From contig CAWDAN010000001.1 of NCBI GenBank assembly GCA_963800335.1, positions 926,714-990,713 of the forward strand: a stretch of DNA of 64,000 nucleotides, in the 5' to 3' direction. The notes below the pieces were generated by a model that saw nothing but the letters and a program-made list of their open reading frames with translations, ran no database searches and was not told the DNA's origin. Positions 8,713 through 16,633 of this stretch are shown here, one piece after another. How positions within the stretch are numbered: the stretch's first letter is position 1; each line of letters begins with the position of its first letter. The position numbers and the translations under genes were made by a program. The DNA is from Flavisphingopyxis sp963800335. Its GTDB lineage: Bacteria; Pseudomonadota; Alphaproteobacteria; Sphingomonadales; Sphingomonadaceae.

Positions 8713-11167
8713 CCCGCCTGCCGGTCGAAGACGCGCTGCCACGACTGCTCGATACCCTGTCGGCACGATCGAACGCGGTCCTTATCGCCCCGCCCGGTGC
8801 GGGCAAGACGACGATGGTTGCGCCGACTTTGCTCGATGAGCCCTGGTGTACCGGCGAAGTGCTGCTGCTCAGCCCGCGCCGCCTGGCCGCGCGCGCCGCC
8901 GCCGAACGCATCGCCGACCTCGCCGGTTCGCGGCTTGGCGACCTGGTCGGCTATGCCACGCGCCTCGACAGCAAGCGCAGCGCGGCGACGCGCCTCACCG
9001 TGATGACGCAGGGCATCTTCCGCAACCGCGTCGCGGCTGACCCCGAATTGCCCGGCGTGTCGGCGGTGCTGTTCGACGAAGTCCACGAACGCAGCATCGA
9101 CGGCGATTTCGGCCTCGCGCTCGCGCTCGACGCGCAGGCGGGCCTCCGCCCCGATCTGCGCCTGATCGCGATGTCGGCGACACTCGACGGCGCGCGCTTC
9201 GCCGCGCTGATGGCCGAGGACGCGTTCGGCCCCGCACCGCTGATCGAGAGCGCAGGACGCAGCCATCCGCTCACGACACGCTATGCCGGTCGCCGCGCCG
9301 AAGAGCGGATCGAGGACGCGGTCGCACGCGCCGTCCGCGACGCGCTCGCCGACCATGACGGCGACATCCTCGCCTTCCTGCCCGGCGTGCGCGAAATCGA
9401 TCGCACCGCCGAACGCCTCACAGGACGCGTTGGTGGCGTCGCGATCCACCCGCTCCACGGCCAGTGCGATCCCGCCGCGCAGCGCGCCGCGATCCGGCGG
9501 GCACCCGACGGCGCACGCAAGATCGTCCTCGCCACCAGCATCGCCGAAACGAGCATCACGATCGACGGCCTGCGCATCGTCATCGACAGCGGACTCGCGC
9601 GGCGCGCACGCTTCGATCGCGCCGCCGGTGTCACCCGGCTCGTCACCGAACGCGTCAGCGCGGCAGCGGCGACGCAGCGCGCGGGGCGCGCCGCGCGGCA
9701 GGCGCCGGGGATCGCGATCCGCTTGTGGGAAGAGGCCGCGACCGCCGGGCTTGCCGCCTATGACCCGCCCGAAATCCTCGAAAGCGACCTCGCCCCGCTG
9801 CTGCTCGATTGTGCTGCAAGCGGGATCGGCGATCCTGCCAGCCTGCGCTGGATCGACGCGCCGCCCACCGCCGGTCTCGCCGAGGCGCGCAAGCGGCTGG
9901 TCGCGATCGGCGCGCTCGATGCCGACGGACGGATCACGCCGCACGGTCGCTCCATCGCGCGCCTGCCGCTGCCGCCTGCGGTCGCGCACATGGTCGTCGT
10001 CGCAGCGGGGCAGGGGCAAAGCGCGCTTGCCGCAGAGCTCGCGGTATTGCTTGCCGAACAGCGGCTCGGCGGGCGCGATTGCGATATCGAGACACGCCTT
10101 ACCCGCTGGCGCCGCGAACGCGGACGCGCCGCCGATGCCGCGCGTGCGCTCGCTAGGCGGATCGAAAAACTGGCGGGGGCAGGCGAGATGCGTGGCGATC
10201 CCATGTCGATCGGCGCGCTCGTCGCGATCGCCTTTCCCGATCGCGTCGCGCGGCGTGGCGGCGGCGACGGCAGCCGCTGGACCAGCGTCGGCGGGCGCGG
10301 CTTCACGCTCCCCATCGACCAGCCGCTCGCGCAGCGCGGCGTGGCTTGCGGTCGCCGATGTCCAGGGCAGCGCGAGCGGCGCGCGGATCGTTTCGGCAGC
10401 GCGGCTCGACGATGCCGATGTCGCGGCATTGATCGATGCCGAGGCCGAAACGCGGATCGTCACGCGCTACGACGCCGCCGAAGATCGCGTCCAGGCGCTG
10501 CGCGAACGCCGCCTCGGCGCGATCCGCCTCGCGAGCGAGCCCGCGCAGAGCCCTGATCGCGCGCAGGCTGCCGCAGGCGCTGATCGCCCATGTCGCCGCA
10601 AACAGCCTCGCCTGCCTGCCATGGGGCGCGGCGGGGCAGGCGCTGCTGTCGCGCGCGGCATATGCCGGAGTGGCCGAGCTGGGCGAAGAGCAGATGCTCG
10701 CCAATCTCGACGACTGGCTCGCCCCCGCGCTCGATGGCGCGCGCCGCTTGCGCGATATTTCGCCCGATGCGCTGGTCGGCGGGCTGCAGGGATTGGCCGG
10801 CTGGGATGCGATGCAACGGATCGATCGCATCGCGCCGCGCTGGTTCGAAACGCCCGCGGGCACGCGGCACGAGATCGATTATGGTGGTGCCGATCCCAAG
10901 GTCGCGGTGCGCGCCCAGGCCGTGTTCGGGCTCGATAGCCATCCGCATGTCGGTGATCCGCCGCGTCCGTTGCTGCTCGAGCTGACTTCGCCCGCGGGGC
11001 GCCCGATCCAGGCGACGCGCGACCTGCCTGCCTTCTGGAGGGGGAGCTGGGCCGACGTCGCCAAGGACATGCGCGGGCGCTATCCGCGCCATCCCTGGCC
11101 CGACGATCCGGCTTCCGCGCGCGCGACGGTGCGGACCAAGAACGCCGATGCGCGTCGAAAGTCTTGA
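8709..11167 (+). CDS. hrpB: ATP-dependent helicase HrpB (two frameshifts)
   Basis: A DEAH-box helicase of about 818 residues once the frame is restored. Motifs in order: Walker A APPGAGKTT near residue 28, SPRRLAAR, DEVHERS (DEVH form of motif II) near 124, SAT, and motif VI ATQRAGRAARQAPG near residue 325. The HrpB-specific C-terminal region follows. The first frame loses homology near 10338, where CAGCGCGGCG has one extra G. The second frame (LAVADVQGSASGARIV ...) breaks near 10545, and the third (ALIARRLPQALIAHVAANSL ... DMRGRYPRHPWPDDP) runs to TGA 11165-11167. Both breaks are one-base gains. The exact cellular role of HrpB helicases is unsettled. Confidence 0.88.
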
Positions 11168-11229
11168 CGGGGGGCAATGCGGTGCGGCATCGCGGCGACG
11201 CTCAACGCGACCCAGTACAGGAACACTCT

Positions 11230-11508
11230 ATGGCGGCCCGGATCTTTCAGCGACCCAAGAATGCGATGCAGTCGGGCCGTGCGCTGACCGACGAATGGAT
11301 GCTCGAATTCGAGCCTGCCGAGGCGAAGAAGCCCGATCCGCTGACCGGCTGGGCAGGTAGCGGTGATACTCAGAGCCAGGTCCGACTGGGCTTTTCGAGC
11401 TGCGATGAGGCCAAAGCCTATGCCGAGAAATATGGCATCGTCTTCCATGTCATCCCGGCGCCCGAGCGTAAGCTCAAGCTTCAGGCCTACGCCGACAATT
11501 TCCGCTGA
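11230..11508 (+). CDS. NADH dehydrogenase accessory subunit, NDUFS4 / ETC complex I subunit family
   Basis: A 92-residue protein beginning MAARIFQRPKNAMQSG and containing the family core WMLEFEPAEAKKPDPLTGW, then QVRLGFSSCDEAKAYAEKYGI and a basic PAPERKLKLQAYADNF tail. This is the bacterial version of the mitochondrial 18-kDa (AQDQ) subunit, found in alphaproteobacteria, which stabilises the peripheral arm of respiratory complex I. It lies alone here, away from any nuo operon. ATG 11230 matches the family N-terminus. Confidence 0.9.
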   Translation: MAARIFQRPKNAMQSGRALTDEWMLEFEPAEAKKPDPLTGWAGSGDTQSQVRLGFSSCDEAKAYAEKYGIVFHVIPAPERKLKLQAYADNFR

Positions 11509-11517
11509 GCCTATGCG

Positions 11518-12051
11518 CTAGGCGAGGTCGGTGAGACCCGGTCCGAGCAACATCAACATCCTGACGTCGATCGCGACACCCTCTCGGCGCTTGTCCGCAA
11601 CGAATGCGGCGATATCGGAGAGCGGCACGCGGTGGACGGTGATATCCTCGCCGTCGACCCCGCCTCCGTCGGACACTTTTGTCAGGCCCGATGCGCGCAC
11701 CAGCGTGAAGCTCTCCGAGACCATCCCGGGTGAGGAAAAATAATCGCCGAGCGAGGTCACTTGTTCGGCGCGATAGCCGGTCTCTTCCTCGAGCTCGCGC
11801 GCCGCGGCACGTTCGGGAGCCTCGCCGCCGCCGTCGTCCCCGACCAGCCCGGCGGGCAGTTCGAGACAGCGCCGCCCCAGCGGGACGCGATATTGTTCGA
11901 CCAGCAGGACGTGATGCTCATCGTCGATCGCAAGGATGACCGCCGCCGATATGCCGCGCGTGCGCGACACATATTCCCAGCGTCCACGCCGCTTGGCCGC
12001 GACGAAACGGCCCTCCCACATCACCTCTTCGGGTGCGTCGGCATCGATCAA
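11518..12051 (-). CDS. NUDIX hydrolase (ADP-ribose pyrophosphatase-like)
   Basis: A 177-residue NUDIX enzyme. The Nudix box reads from GLVGDDGGGEAPERAAARELEEETGY, with the REL-EEETG catalytic core near residues 88-95; the extra GGG insertion before the core is a small departure from the 23-residue consensus. The fold context (ELPAGL before the box, YFSSPGMVSE after it) is that of ADP-ribose/sugar-nucleotide pyrophosphatases. The frame is open much further upstream, but that part lies on top of the preceding TPM gene. The likely start is TTG 12051, overlapping the TGA of that gene (TTGA), which points to coupled translation. Confidence 0.82.
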   Translation of the reverse strand: MIDADAPEEVMWEGRFVAAKRRGRWEYVSRTRGISAAVILAIDDEHHVLLVEQYRVPLGRRCLELPAGLVGDDGGGEAPERAAARELEEETGYRAEQVTSLGDYFSSPGMVSESFTLVRASGLTKVSDGGGVDGEDITVHRVPLSDIAAFVADKRREGVAIDVRMLMLLGPGLTDLA

Positions 12052-12740
12052 AGCTCGATCAGCCGATCGGGCAGCTCGTTGGGATTGGCATCGCTTTTGG
12101 GGAAATGCTCGGCGAGGATGATGCCGATCTGGCGGACCGCCTCGGCCATGCCCGTCGCGACCTGTCCGGTTTTGACCTCGGCCAGCATCGCCGCCATTGC
12201 CTCGCCCCACACTTCGGGCGCGACCTTGGCAACGATCGCCTCGTCGGCGACGATCTCGGCGCGGTGTTCGCGCATCGACAAATAGATCAGCACGCCGGTC
12301 AGCCCGACCGTGCGCTTTTCTGCCCCGACCCTGAACAGGTCGATCGCGCGGCCACGCACGCGCCTCGATTTGATCGGCGCGGGAACGAGCAGGTATTTGA
12401 GCGGCGGCCATAGCTGGATCAGCAGCATGAACAGGAATTTCATCGCCGCGGCGGTGGCCGCCAGCGCGAAAATCCCGCGCGGAGTCCAATCTTGCGTCCA
12501 GGCGTTGGTCAGCCGGTCGTAAAGGCCGAGCATGTCTTCGGGCCAGATCGCCAGCACGACCAGTGCGACGAACGCCACGGCTGCCGCCCAGGCGAGCGCG
12601 ACATCGCTATAGCCGTCCGATCGCTCGGCGATGATCGTTACGATTTCACCGTCGGTGGTGCGCTCTGCGGCGGTCACAGCCGCGGTCACGACATTATGCG
12701 CGCTTGCGCTCAGGCCGGTCGTTTCGTGCGTGTCGGTCAT
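12048..12740 (-). CDS. TPM-domain membrane protein
   Basis: A 230-residue protein beginning MTDTHETTGLSASAHNVVTA. It has two central hydrophobic segments (about residues 47-65 and 95-118), then a cytoplasmic part with the TPM pattern: VGLTGVLIYLSMREHRAEIVADEAI followed by KVAPEVWGEAMAAMLAEVKTG. The second of a pair of TPM genes: it follows the secreted TPM protein by one base and overlaps the NUDIX gene by four. LemA plus two TPM proteins is a widespread cluster whose function is poorly known; the TPM fold has been linked to membrane-protein or photosystem repair, which is not transferable here. Confidence 0.8.
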   Translation of the reverse strand: MTDTHETTGLSASAHNVVTAAVTAAERTTDGEIVTIIAERSDGYSDVALAWAAAVAFVALVVLAIWPEDMLGLYDRLTNAWTQDWTPRGIFALAATAAAMKFLFMLLIQLWPPLKYLLVPAPIKSRRVRGRAIDLFRVGAEKRTVGLTGVLIYLSMREHRAEIVADEAIVAKVAPEVWGEAMAAMLAEVKTGQVATGMAEAVRQIGIILAEHFPKSDANPNELPDRLIEL

Positions 12741-12741
12741 G

Positions 12742-13587
12742 TCACCATCCTCCCGATGCGCCGCCGCCGCCGAAGCTGCCGCCGCCACCCGAAAATCCGC
12801 CGCCGCCACCGAATCCGCCGCTGCCGCCGCCGAAGCCGCCGCCACGTCCCGAATTGGCCATGCTGTTGAGCGCCGACCACAATATGACGTCGCCGATGCC
12901 GCTGCGGCGATAGCGCCGGCCGCGCTTGCCGCCGCCGATCATAGGCAGGACGAAAAAGACGATAATGATGCCCCAGAAAATGATCATGCCGATCGGCAGT
13001 CCGCCTTTCGACGACTGCCGCGTCGTCGCTCCCTGCGCGACCTTGACAGCTTCCTCGGGTGGCAACTCAAGCTGCGTGATGATGCGATCTGCGCCAGCAA
13101 CGATGCCGCCGGTCATGTCGCCGTCGCGAAAGCGCGGCAATATGTCGCCCTCGATGATGTCATAGGCGAGGCCGTCGGGCATCACCGCCTCGAGGCCGTA
13201 GCCGACTTCGATCCGGACCTTGCGCTCGTTGGGTGCGACGATCAGGATAATGCCGTCGTTGCGCTCCTTGTCGCCAAGTCCCCAGTTGCGGCCAAGCTGA
13301 TAGCCGTAATCGGCGATGTCGTAACCTTGCAGGTCGGGGATCGTCGTGACGACGAACTGGCGCTGGTTCTTTTCCTCGAATGCGTCGAGCTTTGCCGTCA
13401 GCTCGGCTTCGGCGGCGGGATCGATGATGTTCGCCGCATCGACCACCGGCGCCGTGCCGCGCTGGGGGAAATCCTGCGCCCACGCCGTGGCCGACATGCC
13501 CAGCGCCATAACGCTGGCAATCAGGAGCAACGCCAGCCTTGGAGTAAGGCGCGGTAGCGACAGCGAAGCCATTTTCGCCGCGATCAC
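12742..13587 (-). CDS. TPM-domain protein with Gly-rich tail (YgcG family)
   Basis: A 281-residue exported protein. A basic start and hydrophobic segment ending SATAWAQ look like a signal peptide (about residues 1-38). The TPM domain follows (VVDAANIIDPAAEAELTAKL, then QFVVTTIPDLQGYDIADYGY, then NDGIILIVAPNERKVRIEVG). A single TM segment at about 205-225 (IGMIIFWGIIIVFFVLPMIG) anchors it, and the last 40 residues are Gly/Ser/Phe-rich, as in YgcG proteins. GTG 13587 overlaps the lemA stop (GTGA); ATG 13572 is an alternative start. Cluster: lemA, this gene, the second TPM gene, NUDIX, all on one strand. Confidence 0.85.
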   Translation of the reverse strand: MIAAKMASLSLPRLTPRLALLLIASVMALGMSATAWAQDFPQRGTAPVVDAANIIDPAAEAELTAKLDAFEEKNQRQFVVTTIPDLQGYDIADYGYQLGRNWGLGDKERNDGIILIVAPNERKVRIEVGYGLEAVMPDGLAYDIIEGDILPRFRDGDMTGGIVAGADRIITQLELPPEEAVKVAQGATTRQSSKGGLPIGMIIFWGIIIVFFVLPMIGGGKRGRRYRRSGIGDVILWSALNSMANSGRGGGFGGGSGGFGGGGGFSGGGGSFGGGGASGGW

Positions 13588-14189
13588 TTCTCGCGCATGT
13601 CGAGCGTTGGTGCGACTTCGGCGCCTTCGGTCGGGGCTTCATAGGTGACCATCGGCTTGGCGCCGTGGATGACCTTGGCGCCGATGATGTCGGGGAAGGT
13701 GCGGATCGTCGTATTATAATTGCGCACCGACTCGTTGTAATCGCGCAGCGCAACGCGGATCCGGTTCTCGCTGCCTTCGAGCTGGTTCATGAAACGCCCG
13801 TAATTTTCCTGGCTCTTGAGCTCGGGATAGGCCTCGACCGTTGCGAGCAACCGGCCGAGCGAGCTCGACAACTGGCTCTGAGCCGCCTGGAATGCCGCGA
13901 CCTTGGCAGGATCGGACAGGTCGTCGGGGTTGAGCTGGATCTGCGGGCTGGTGGCCTTGGCGCGCGCGTTGATGACGTCGTTGAGCGTCTCGCGTTCTTG
14001 CTCGGACGAGGACAGGACGATTTCCTGGAGATTGGGGATCAGGTTGGCGCGCTCCTGGAACGCGGCCTGGACATCGGCCCATTTCGCCTTGGCGTTCTCT
14101 TCGGCGGTAGGTACCGAGTTGATGCCGCACGCGGCAAGCGGCGTGAGCAGCGTGGCTGCAAGCGCGAGTTTGAACGATTTGGCAATCAT
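13584..14189 (-). CDS. lemA: LemA family lipoprotein
   Basis: A 201-residue LemA protein with an N-terminal lipobox (LTPLAACG, Cys21), so it is probably anchored as a lipoprotein. The helical LemA core includes WADVQAAFQERANLIPNLQEIV, LGRLLATVEAYPELKSQENY and the conserved RNYNTTIRTFPDII motif. It heads the lemA-TPM-TPM-NUDIX cluster and its stop overlaps the GTG start of the next gene. It is divergent from mscL across a 96-base gap. Family function is unknown. Confidence 0.92.
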   Translation of the reverse strand: MIAKSFKLALAATLLTPLAACGINSVPTAEENAKAKWADVQAAFQERANLIPNLQEIVLSSSEQERETLNDVINARAKATSPQIQLNPDDLSDPAKVAAFQAAQSQLSSSLGRLLATVEAYPELKSQENYGRFMNQLEGSENRIRVALRDYNESVRNYNTTIRTFPDIIGAKVIHGAKPMVTYEAPTEGAEVAPTLDMREK

Positions 14190-14285
14190 GGAAAGCTCCG
14201 ATGGGCTAGGGGGCGACGTGTGTCACCATGATAGGACAGGCGCGATGCGGTTGCAATCGTCGCGGTGAAATCGAGGAGGGAAGAG

Positions 14286-14711
14286 ATGGTAAGCGAATTC
14301 AGGAATTTCATCGCGCGCGGCAACGTGCTCGATCTCGCCGTTGCGGTGATCATCGGCGCCGCGTTTGCCAAGATCACGACGTCGCTGACCGAGGATATCA
14401 TCATGCCGGTTGTCGGCTGGCTGTTCGGCGGACTCGATTTTTCGAGCTATTTCGTCCGGCTTGGCGCGATTCCCGATGGCTATAAGGGATCGCTCGACAA
14501 TTATGCTGAGCTCAAGGAAGCGGGCGTTCCGCTGCTTGGTTATGGCCAGTTCATCACCGTTCTGGTCAACTTCGTCATCCTTGCCTTCATCATCTTCCTG
14601 ATCGTCCGCGCGGCGAACCGGATGGCGACCAAGGACGAGGCAAAGCCGTCGGGGCCGAGCGAGGTCGAGTTGCTGACCGAAATACGCGACGCCCTGAAGG
14701 CGCGGCCATAG
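14286..14711 (+). CDS. mscL: Large-conductance mechanosensitive channel MscL
   Basis: A 141-residue MscL, the inner-membrane homopentamer that opens at high tension to release solutes on osmotic downshock. It starts MVSEFRNFIARGNV; ATG 14286 lies five bases after GAGGAGGG. TM1 is VLDLAVAVIIGAAFAKITTSL, the periplasmic loop is of normal length, TM2 is VNFVILAFIIFLIVRAANRM, and the C-terminal helix ends LLTEIRDALKAR. Length and order are typical. Confidence 0.96.
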   Translation: MVSEFRNFIARGNVLDLAVAVIIGAAFAKITTSLTEDIIMPVVGWLFGGLDFSSYFVRLGAIPDGYKGSLDNYAELKEAGVPLLGYGQFITVLVNFVILAFIIFLIVRAANRMATKDEAKPSGPSEVELLTEIRDALKARP

Positions 14712-14840
14712 CCGCGCCACGCGAATAAGTTTGTCACCGATATGTCATATCGCGTATGGCGAGCTACGAACCGGCAGGGGGGCCTCCCGGCCGTTCGATC
14801 ATTCCCTAAATAACAAGACAGAAAGTACAGGTCCTTTACC

Positions 14841-15071
14841 ATGAAAAAAATCATCATTGCAGCGCTCCTCGCACCGCTGGCGCTCGCCGCTTGCGATTCG
14901 GCCAAGGAAGAAGCCGCGACCAACGAAGTCATGACCAATGACGCGATGGCCACCGACACCGCCGGCATGAATGCCGACGGTTCGGCCATGACCAACGACG
15001 CGATGGTCGACGGCACGATGAACGAAGCTGCTCCGGCTGACGCCGCTGACAACAGCGCAGACACCATGTAA
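14841..15071 (+). CDS. Small Asp/Asn/Met-rich lipoprotein
   Basis: A 76-residue protein with a clear lipoprotein signal (MKKIIIAALLAPLALAACDS, lipobox LAAC, Cys18). The mature part is acidic and repetitive: variants of TNDAMATDTAGMN and TNDAMVDGTMN recur, so it is low complexity and probably disordered. Such short lipoproteins are common in Sphingomonadales and have no assigned function. It has its own gap upstream and a strong intrinsic terminator downstream, so it is likely a monocistronic, well-expressed gene. Confidence 0.75.
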   Translation: MKKIIIAALLAPLALAACDSAKEEAATNEVMTNDAMATDTAGMNADGSAMTNDAMVDGTMNEAAPADAADNSADTM

Positions 15072-15096
15072 GTCTTTACGACTTCGGACTGCGAAA

Positions 15097-15125
15097 GGGC
15101 CGTGCCGAAAGGTGCGGCCCTTTTT
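15097..15125 (+). terminator. Intrinsic terminator after small lipoprotein gene
   Basis: A 10-bp stem (GGGCCGTGCC / GGTGCGGCCC, with two G-U pairs) closes a GAAA loop and is followed by TTTTT. It separates the lipoprotein gene from ssrA. Confidence 0.88.
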
Positions 15126-15168
15126 CGTGCGCGTTATTGCGCCGTTCATCGCAACGCCCTATATCGGT

Positions 15169-15487
15169 GGGGCCGGTTTCGACCGGCTATGGCGATAAAT
15201 TGTTGCGTGCAATAGGCGCAGCGGACCCGGGGGCAGTACCCGGCGGCTCCACCAGAAACCGCGCGAAAGCGGGGTTCCCGATGGGGCCGAACCAGGATCG
15301 ACGTGTGTTGAAAAGCGCAGTTTTTGCCCGGGCTGAGTAACCCGTTAAAGGCTCAAAACCCATAAGTGCCAACGATAACGAAGCACTTGCTCTTGCAGCG
15401 TAATTGATGGGCTAACGCCCTGATATTACACTAACAGAACGCGGCTTGGACCGAGCCGGGCAACAGGATCGGAAACCGGCGGCCCCG
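15169..15487 (+). ncRNA. ssrA: Circularly permuted (two-piece) transfer-messenger RNA
   Basis: Alphaproteobacterial tmRNA for rescue of stalled ribosomes. The gene is permuted. The 3' acceptor piece comes first (15169-15254), with T-arm CCGGG/CCCGG and the discriminator plus encoded CCA at 15251-15254. A processed spacer follows, then the coding piece from 15283 (GGGGCCGAACCAGGATCGACG). The mature acceptor stem forms between the pieces: GGGGCCG (15283-15289) pairs with CGGCTCC (15244-15250). The tag frame at 15368-15403 encodes ANDNEALALAA then TAA, which with the tRNA-borne Ala gives AANDNEALALAA. The 3' limit near 15487 is estimated from complementarity of CGGAAACC...GGCCCC to the 5' end of the acceptor piece. 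Confidence 0.92.
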
Positions 15488-15488
15488 A

Positions 15489-15551
15489 GGGAGCCGAGCA
15501 ACAGAATCCCTCGACTTTATCCAATAATTGCGAAGACGAGTCAGGCCAGCG
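15489..15551. repeat. 63-bp direct repeat, copy A
   Basis: Begins GGGAGCCGAGCAACAGAATC at the 3' edge of ssrA and matches copy B at 15571-15633 in 57 of 63 positions, with the first 30 bases identical. The offset is 82 bases. A shorter related core (GAGCCGGGCAACAGGATC) occurs at about 15453 within the ssrA 3' region. Confidence 0.85.
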
Positions 15552-15570
15552 CCCGTGCCATCATAGGCGC

Positions 15571-15633
15571 GGGAGCCGAGCAACAGAATCCCTCGACTTT
15601 TCCCGATATTTGCGAAGACGGGTCAGGCCGGCG
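15571..15633. repeat. 63-bp direct repeat, copy B
   Basis: Second copy of the element at 15489-15551; 19 bases separate them. It ends just before the stop codon of the convergent nuclease gene. No coding sense or transposase is visible in either copy. Its conserved GCGAAGACG-GTCAGGCC-GCG end could be a processing or binding site, or simply a duplicated ssrA 3' flank. Confidence 0.85.
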
Positions 15634-15635
15634 TG

Positions 15636-16358
15636 TCAGTTGTTGCGCGCGCGGCGATAGCCGGCGGCACGCGCTTGCGCCTCGGTGCAGAAGAATTCCT
15701 CGGCGCGCGTGACATCGTAATATTTGGTCCCCGGCAGGTGATAGATCCATTCGCCACGGCGGCTGTGGTTGCCTTTGATGGCGCAGGCGCGCGATGCATA
15801 TTCCTGACGCGCGGGCCGCGCTGGCGCTGCGCGTGCAGTTGTCGCGGTACGGGTGACGCGCGGCGCCGCCGGCGCATTAGCCGCGCGATACGCTGCGGGA
15901 AGGTCGAACGTCGAATTCCAGATCCCCTTGTGCCCTGCCTTCGCAAGGCCTTCGAGCGCGACATATTGGGTCGTGAAATGGGGCAGGGCGGTCGCCCAGC
16001 CATCCTCGACCATCGCCGCCGCGATATCGACCGAGTCGACGCGGCATAGCGCGACCGTCCGGCCATAGGCATCGGTGTCGCGCGCTTCGCATATGACCGC
16101 GCGTGTGCCCGTCAGCGCCTTCATCTTTCCCGTCGCATATTGGCCGCAGGGCCATGCGCGACCATTGGTGGTGCAGGTCTGGGCCGCCTCGACCGCATCG
16201 ATCCCGAACAGGCGGATGCGGGTCGAACCCAGCTCGATCGTGTCGCCGTCGATCACCGTCGCGCGGCCTGCGATTTCGGCCGAACTCGCGACAGCGGCAG
16301 GTCCCGAGGCAAGGGCGGCGAGCGCAACGAGCGCGGTGGGCAACACTATCCGGATCAT
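15636..16358 (-). CDS. Exported thermonuclease (SNase-like) family protein
   Basis: A 240-residue protein. ATG 16358 opens a signal peptide (MIRIVLPTALVALAALASGP ... VASSAEI). The SNase-like domain (about 28-150) shows VIDGDTIELGSTRIRLFGID, where the Asp and Arg match the calcium and phosphate ligands, and DAYGRTVALCRVD with the second catalytic Arg. The C-terminal 60 residues form the separate module often attached in alphaproteobacteria (ACAIKGNHSRRGEWIYHLPG, KYYD, FFCTEAQARAAGYRRA). It would act on extracytoplasmic nucleic acid; activity is inferred from the family. Confidence 0.85.
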   Translation of the reverse strand: MIRIVLPTALVALAALASGPAAVASSAEIAGRATVIDGDTIELGSTRIRLFGIDAVEAAQTCTTNGRAWPCGQYATGKMKALTGTRAVICEARDTDAYGRTVALCRVDSVDIAAAMVEDGWATALPHFTTQYVALEGLAKAGHKGIWNSTFDLPAAYRAANAPAAPRVTRTATTARAAPARPARQEYASRACAIKGNHSRRGEWIYHLPGTKYYDVTRAEEFFCTEAQARAAGYRRARNN

Positions 16359-16499
16359 CGCCGCAGCATCGCCGATCGCGGTTAATGTGCGCCTCGAGAA
16401 AAGGGTTAACGGCGCGATGTGAGAGTGGGGCCAAGCGGCGGGGTTCGGGATCACACCAGAACCGTACCCCGGACGGTGTGACCCTTCGCTGCGCTCGGG

Positions 16500-16538
16500 A
16501 TCATCATAATCCCGTCCCCCGGACGGGTTTATGATGAT
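16500..16538 (-). terminator. Long hairpin abutting the 3' end of tRNA-Thr
   Basis: Two 18-base arms (16500-16517 and 16521-16538) are complementary except for one position, around a CCC loop: ATCATCATAAtCCCGTCC / GGACGGGtTTATGATGAT. The right arm ends inside the CCA end of tRNA-Thr. A related hairpin with a GGACGG core lies immediately beyond (about 16452-16491). On the minus strand this follows the tRNA and would end transcription. Confidence 0.7.
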
Positions 16539-16613
16539 GGTGCCGGATGTCCGACTCGAACGGACGACCTACCGCTTACAAGGCGGTTGCTCTACCAGCT
16601 GAGCTAATCCGGC
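16538..16613 (-). tRNA. tRNA-Thr (anticodon TGT)
   Basis: On the minus strand: acceptor GCCGGAT/ATCCGGC, D arm GCTC/GAGC, anticodon stem CCGCC/..GCGG with loop CTTGTAA (anticodon TGT, reads ACA), T arm GTCCG/CGGAC with loop TTCGAGT, and an encoded CCA end. Length is 76 bases. Confidence 0.95.
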
Positions 16614-16633
16614 GCCGGTGGTCCGCCCATGCT

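Noticed and set aside
8547..10463. Long minus-strand open frame opposite hrpB
   Set aside because: An antisense shadow of a GC-rich gene: Arg/Ala/Asp-rich text, no domain pattern, while the plus strand holds clear helicase motifs.
12742..12870. Gly-codon repeats as a DNA repeat element
   Set aside because: They are the Gly/Ser/Phe-rich C-terminal tail normal for YgcG-type TPM proteins.
15489..15633. A two-unit CRISPR array
   Set aside because: The 63-bp units differ at six positions, there is only one 19-base spacer, and no cas gene is near.
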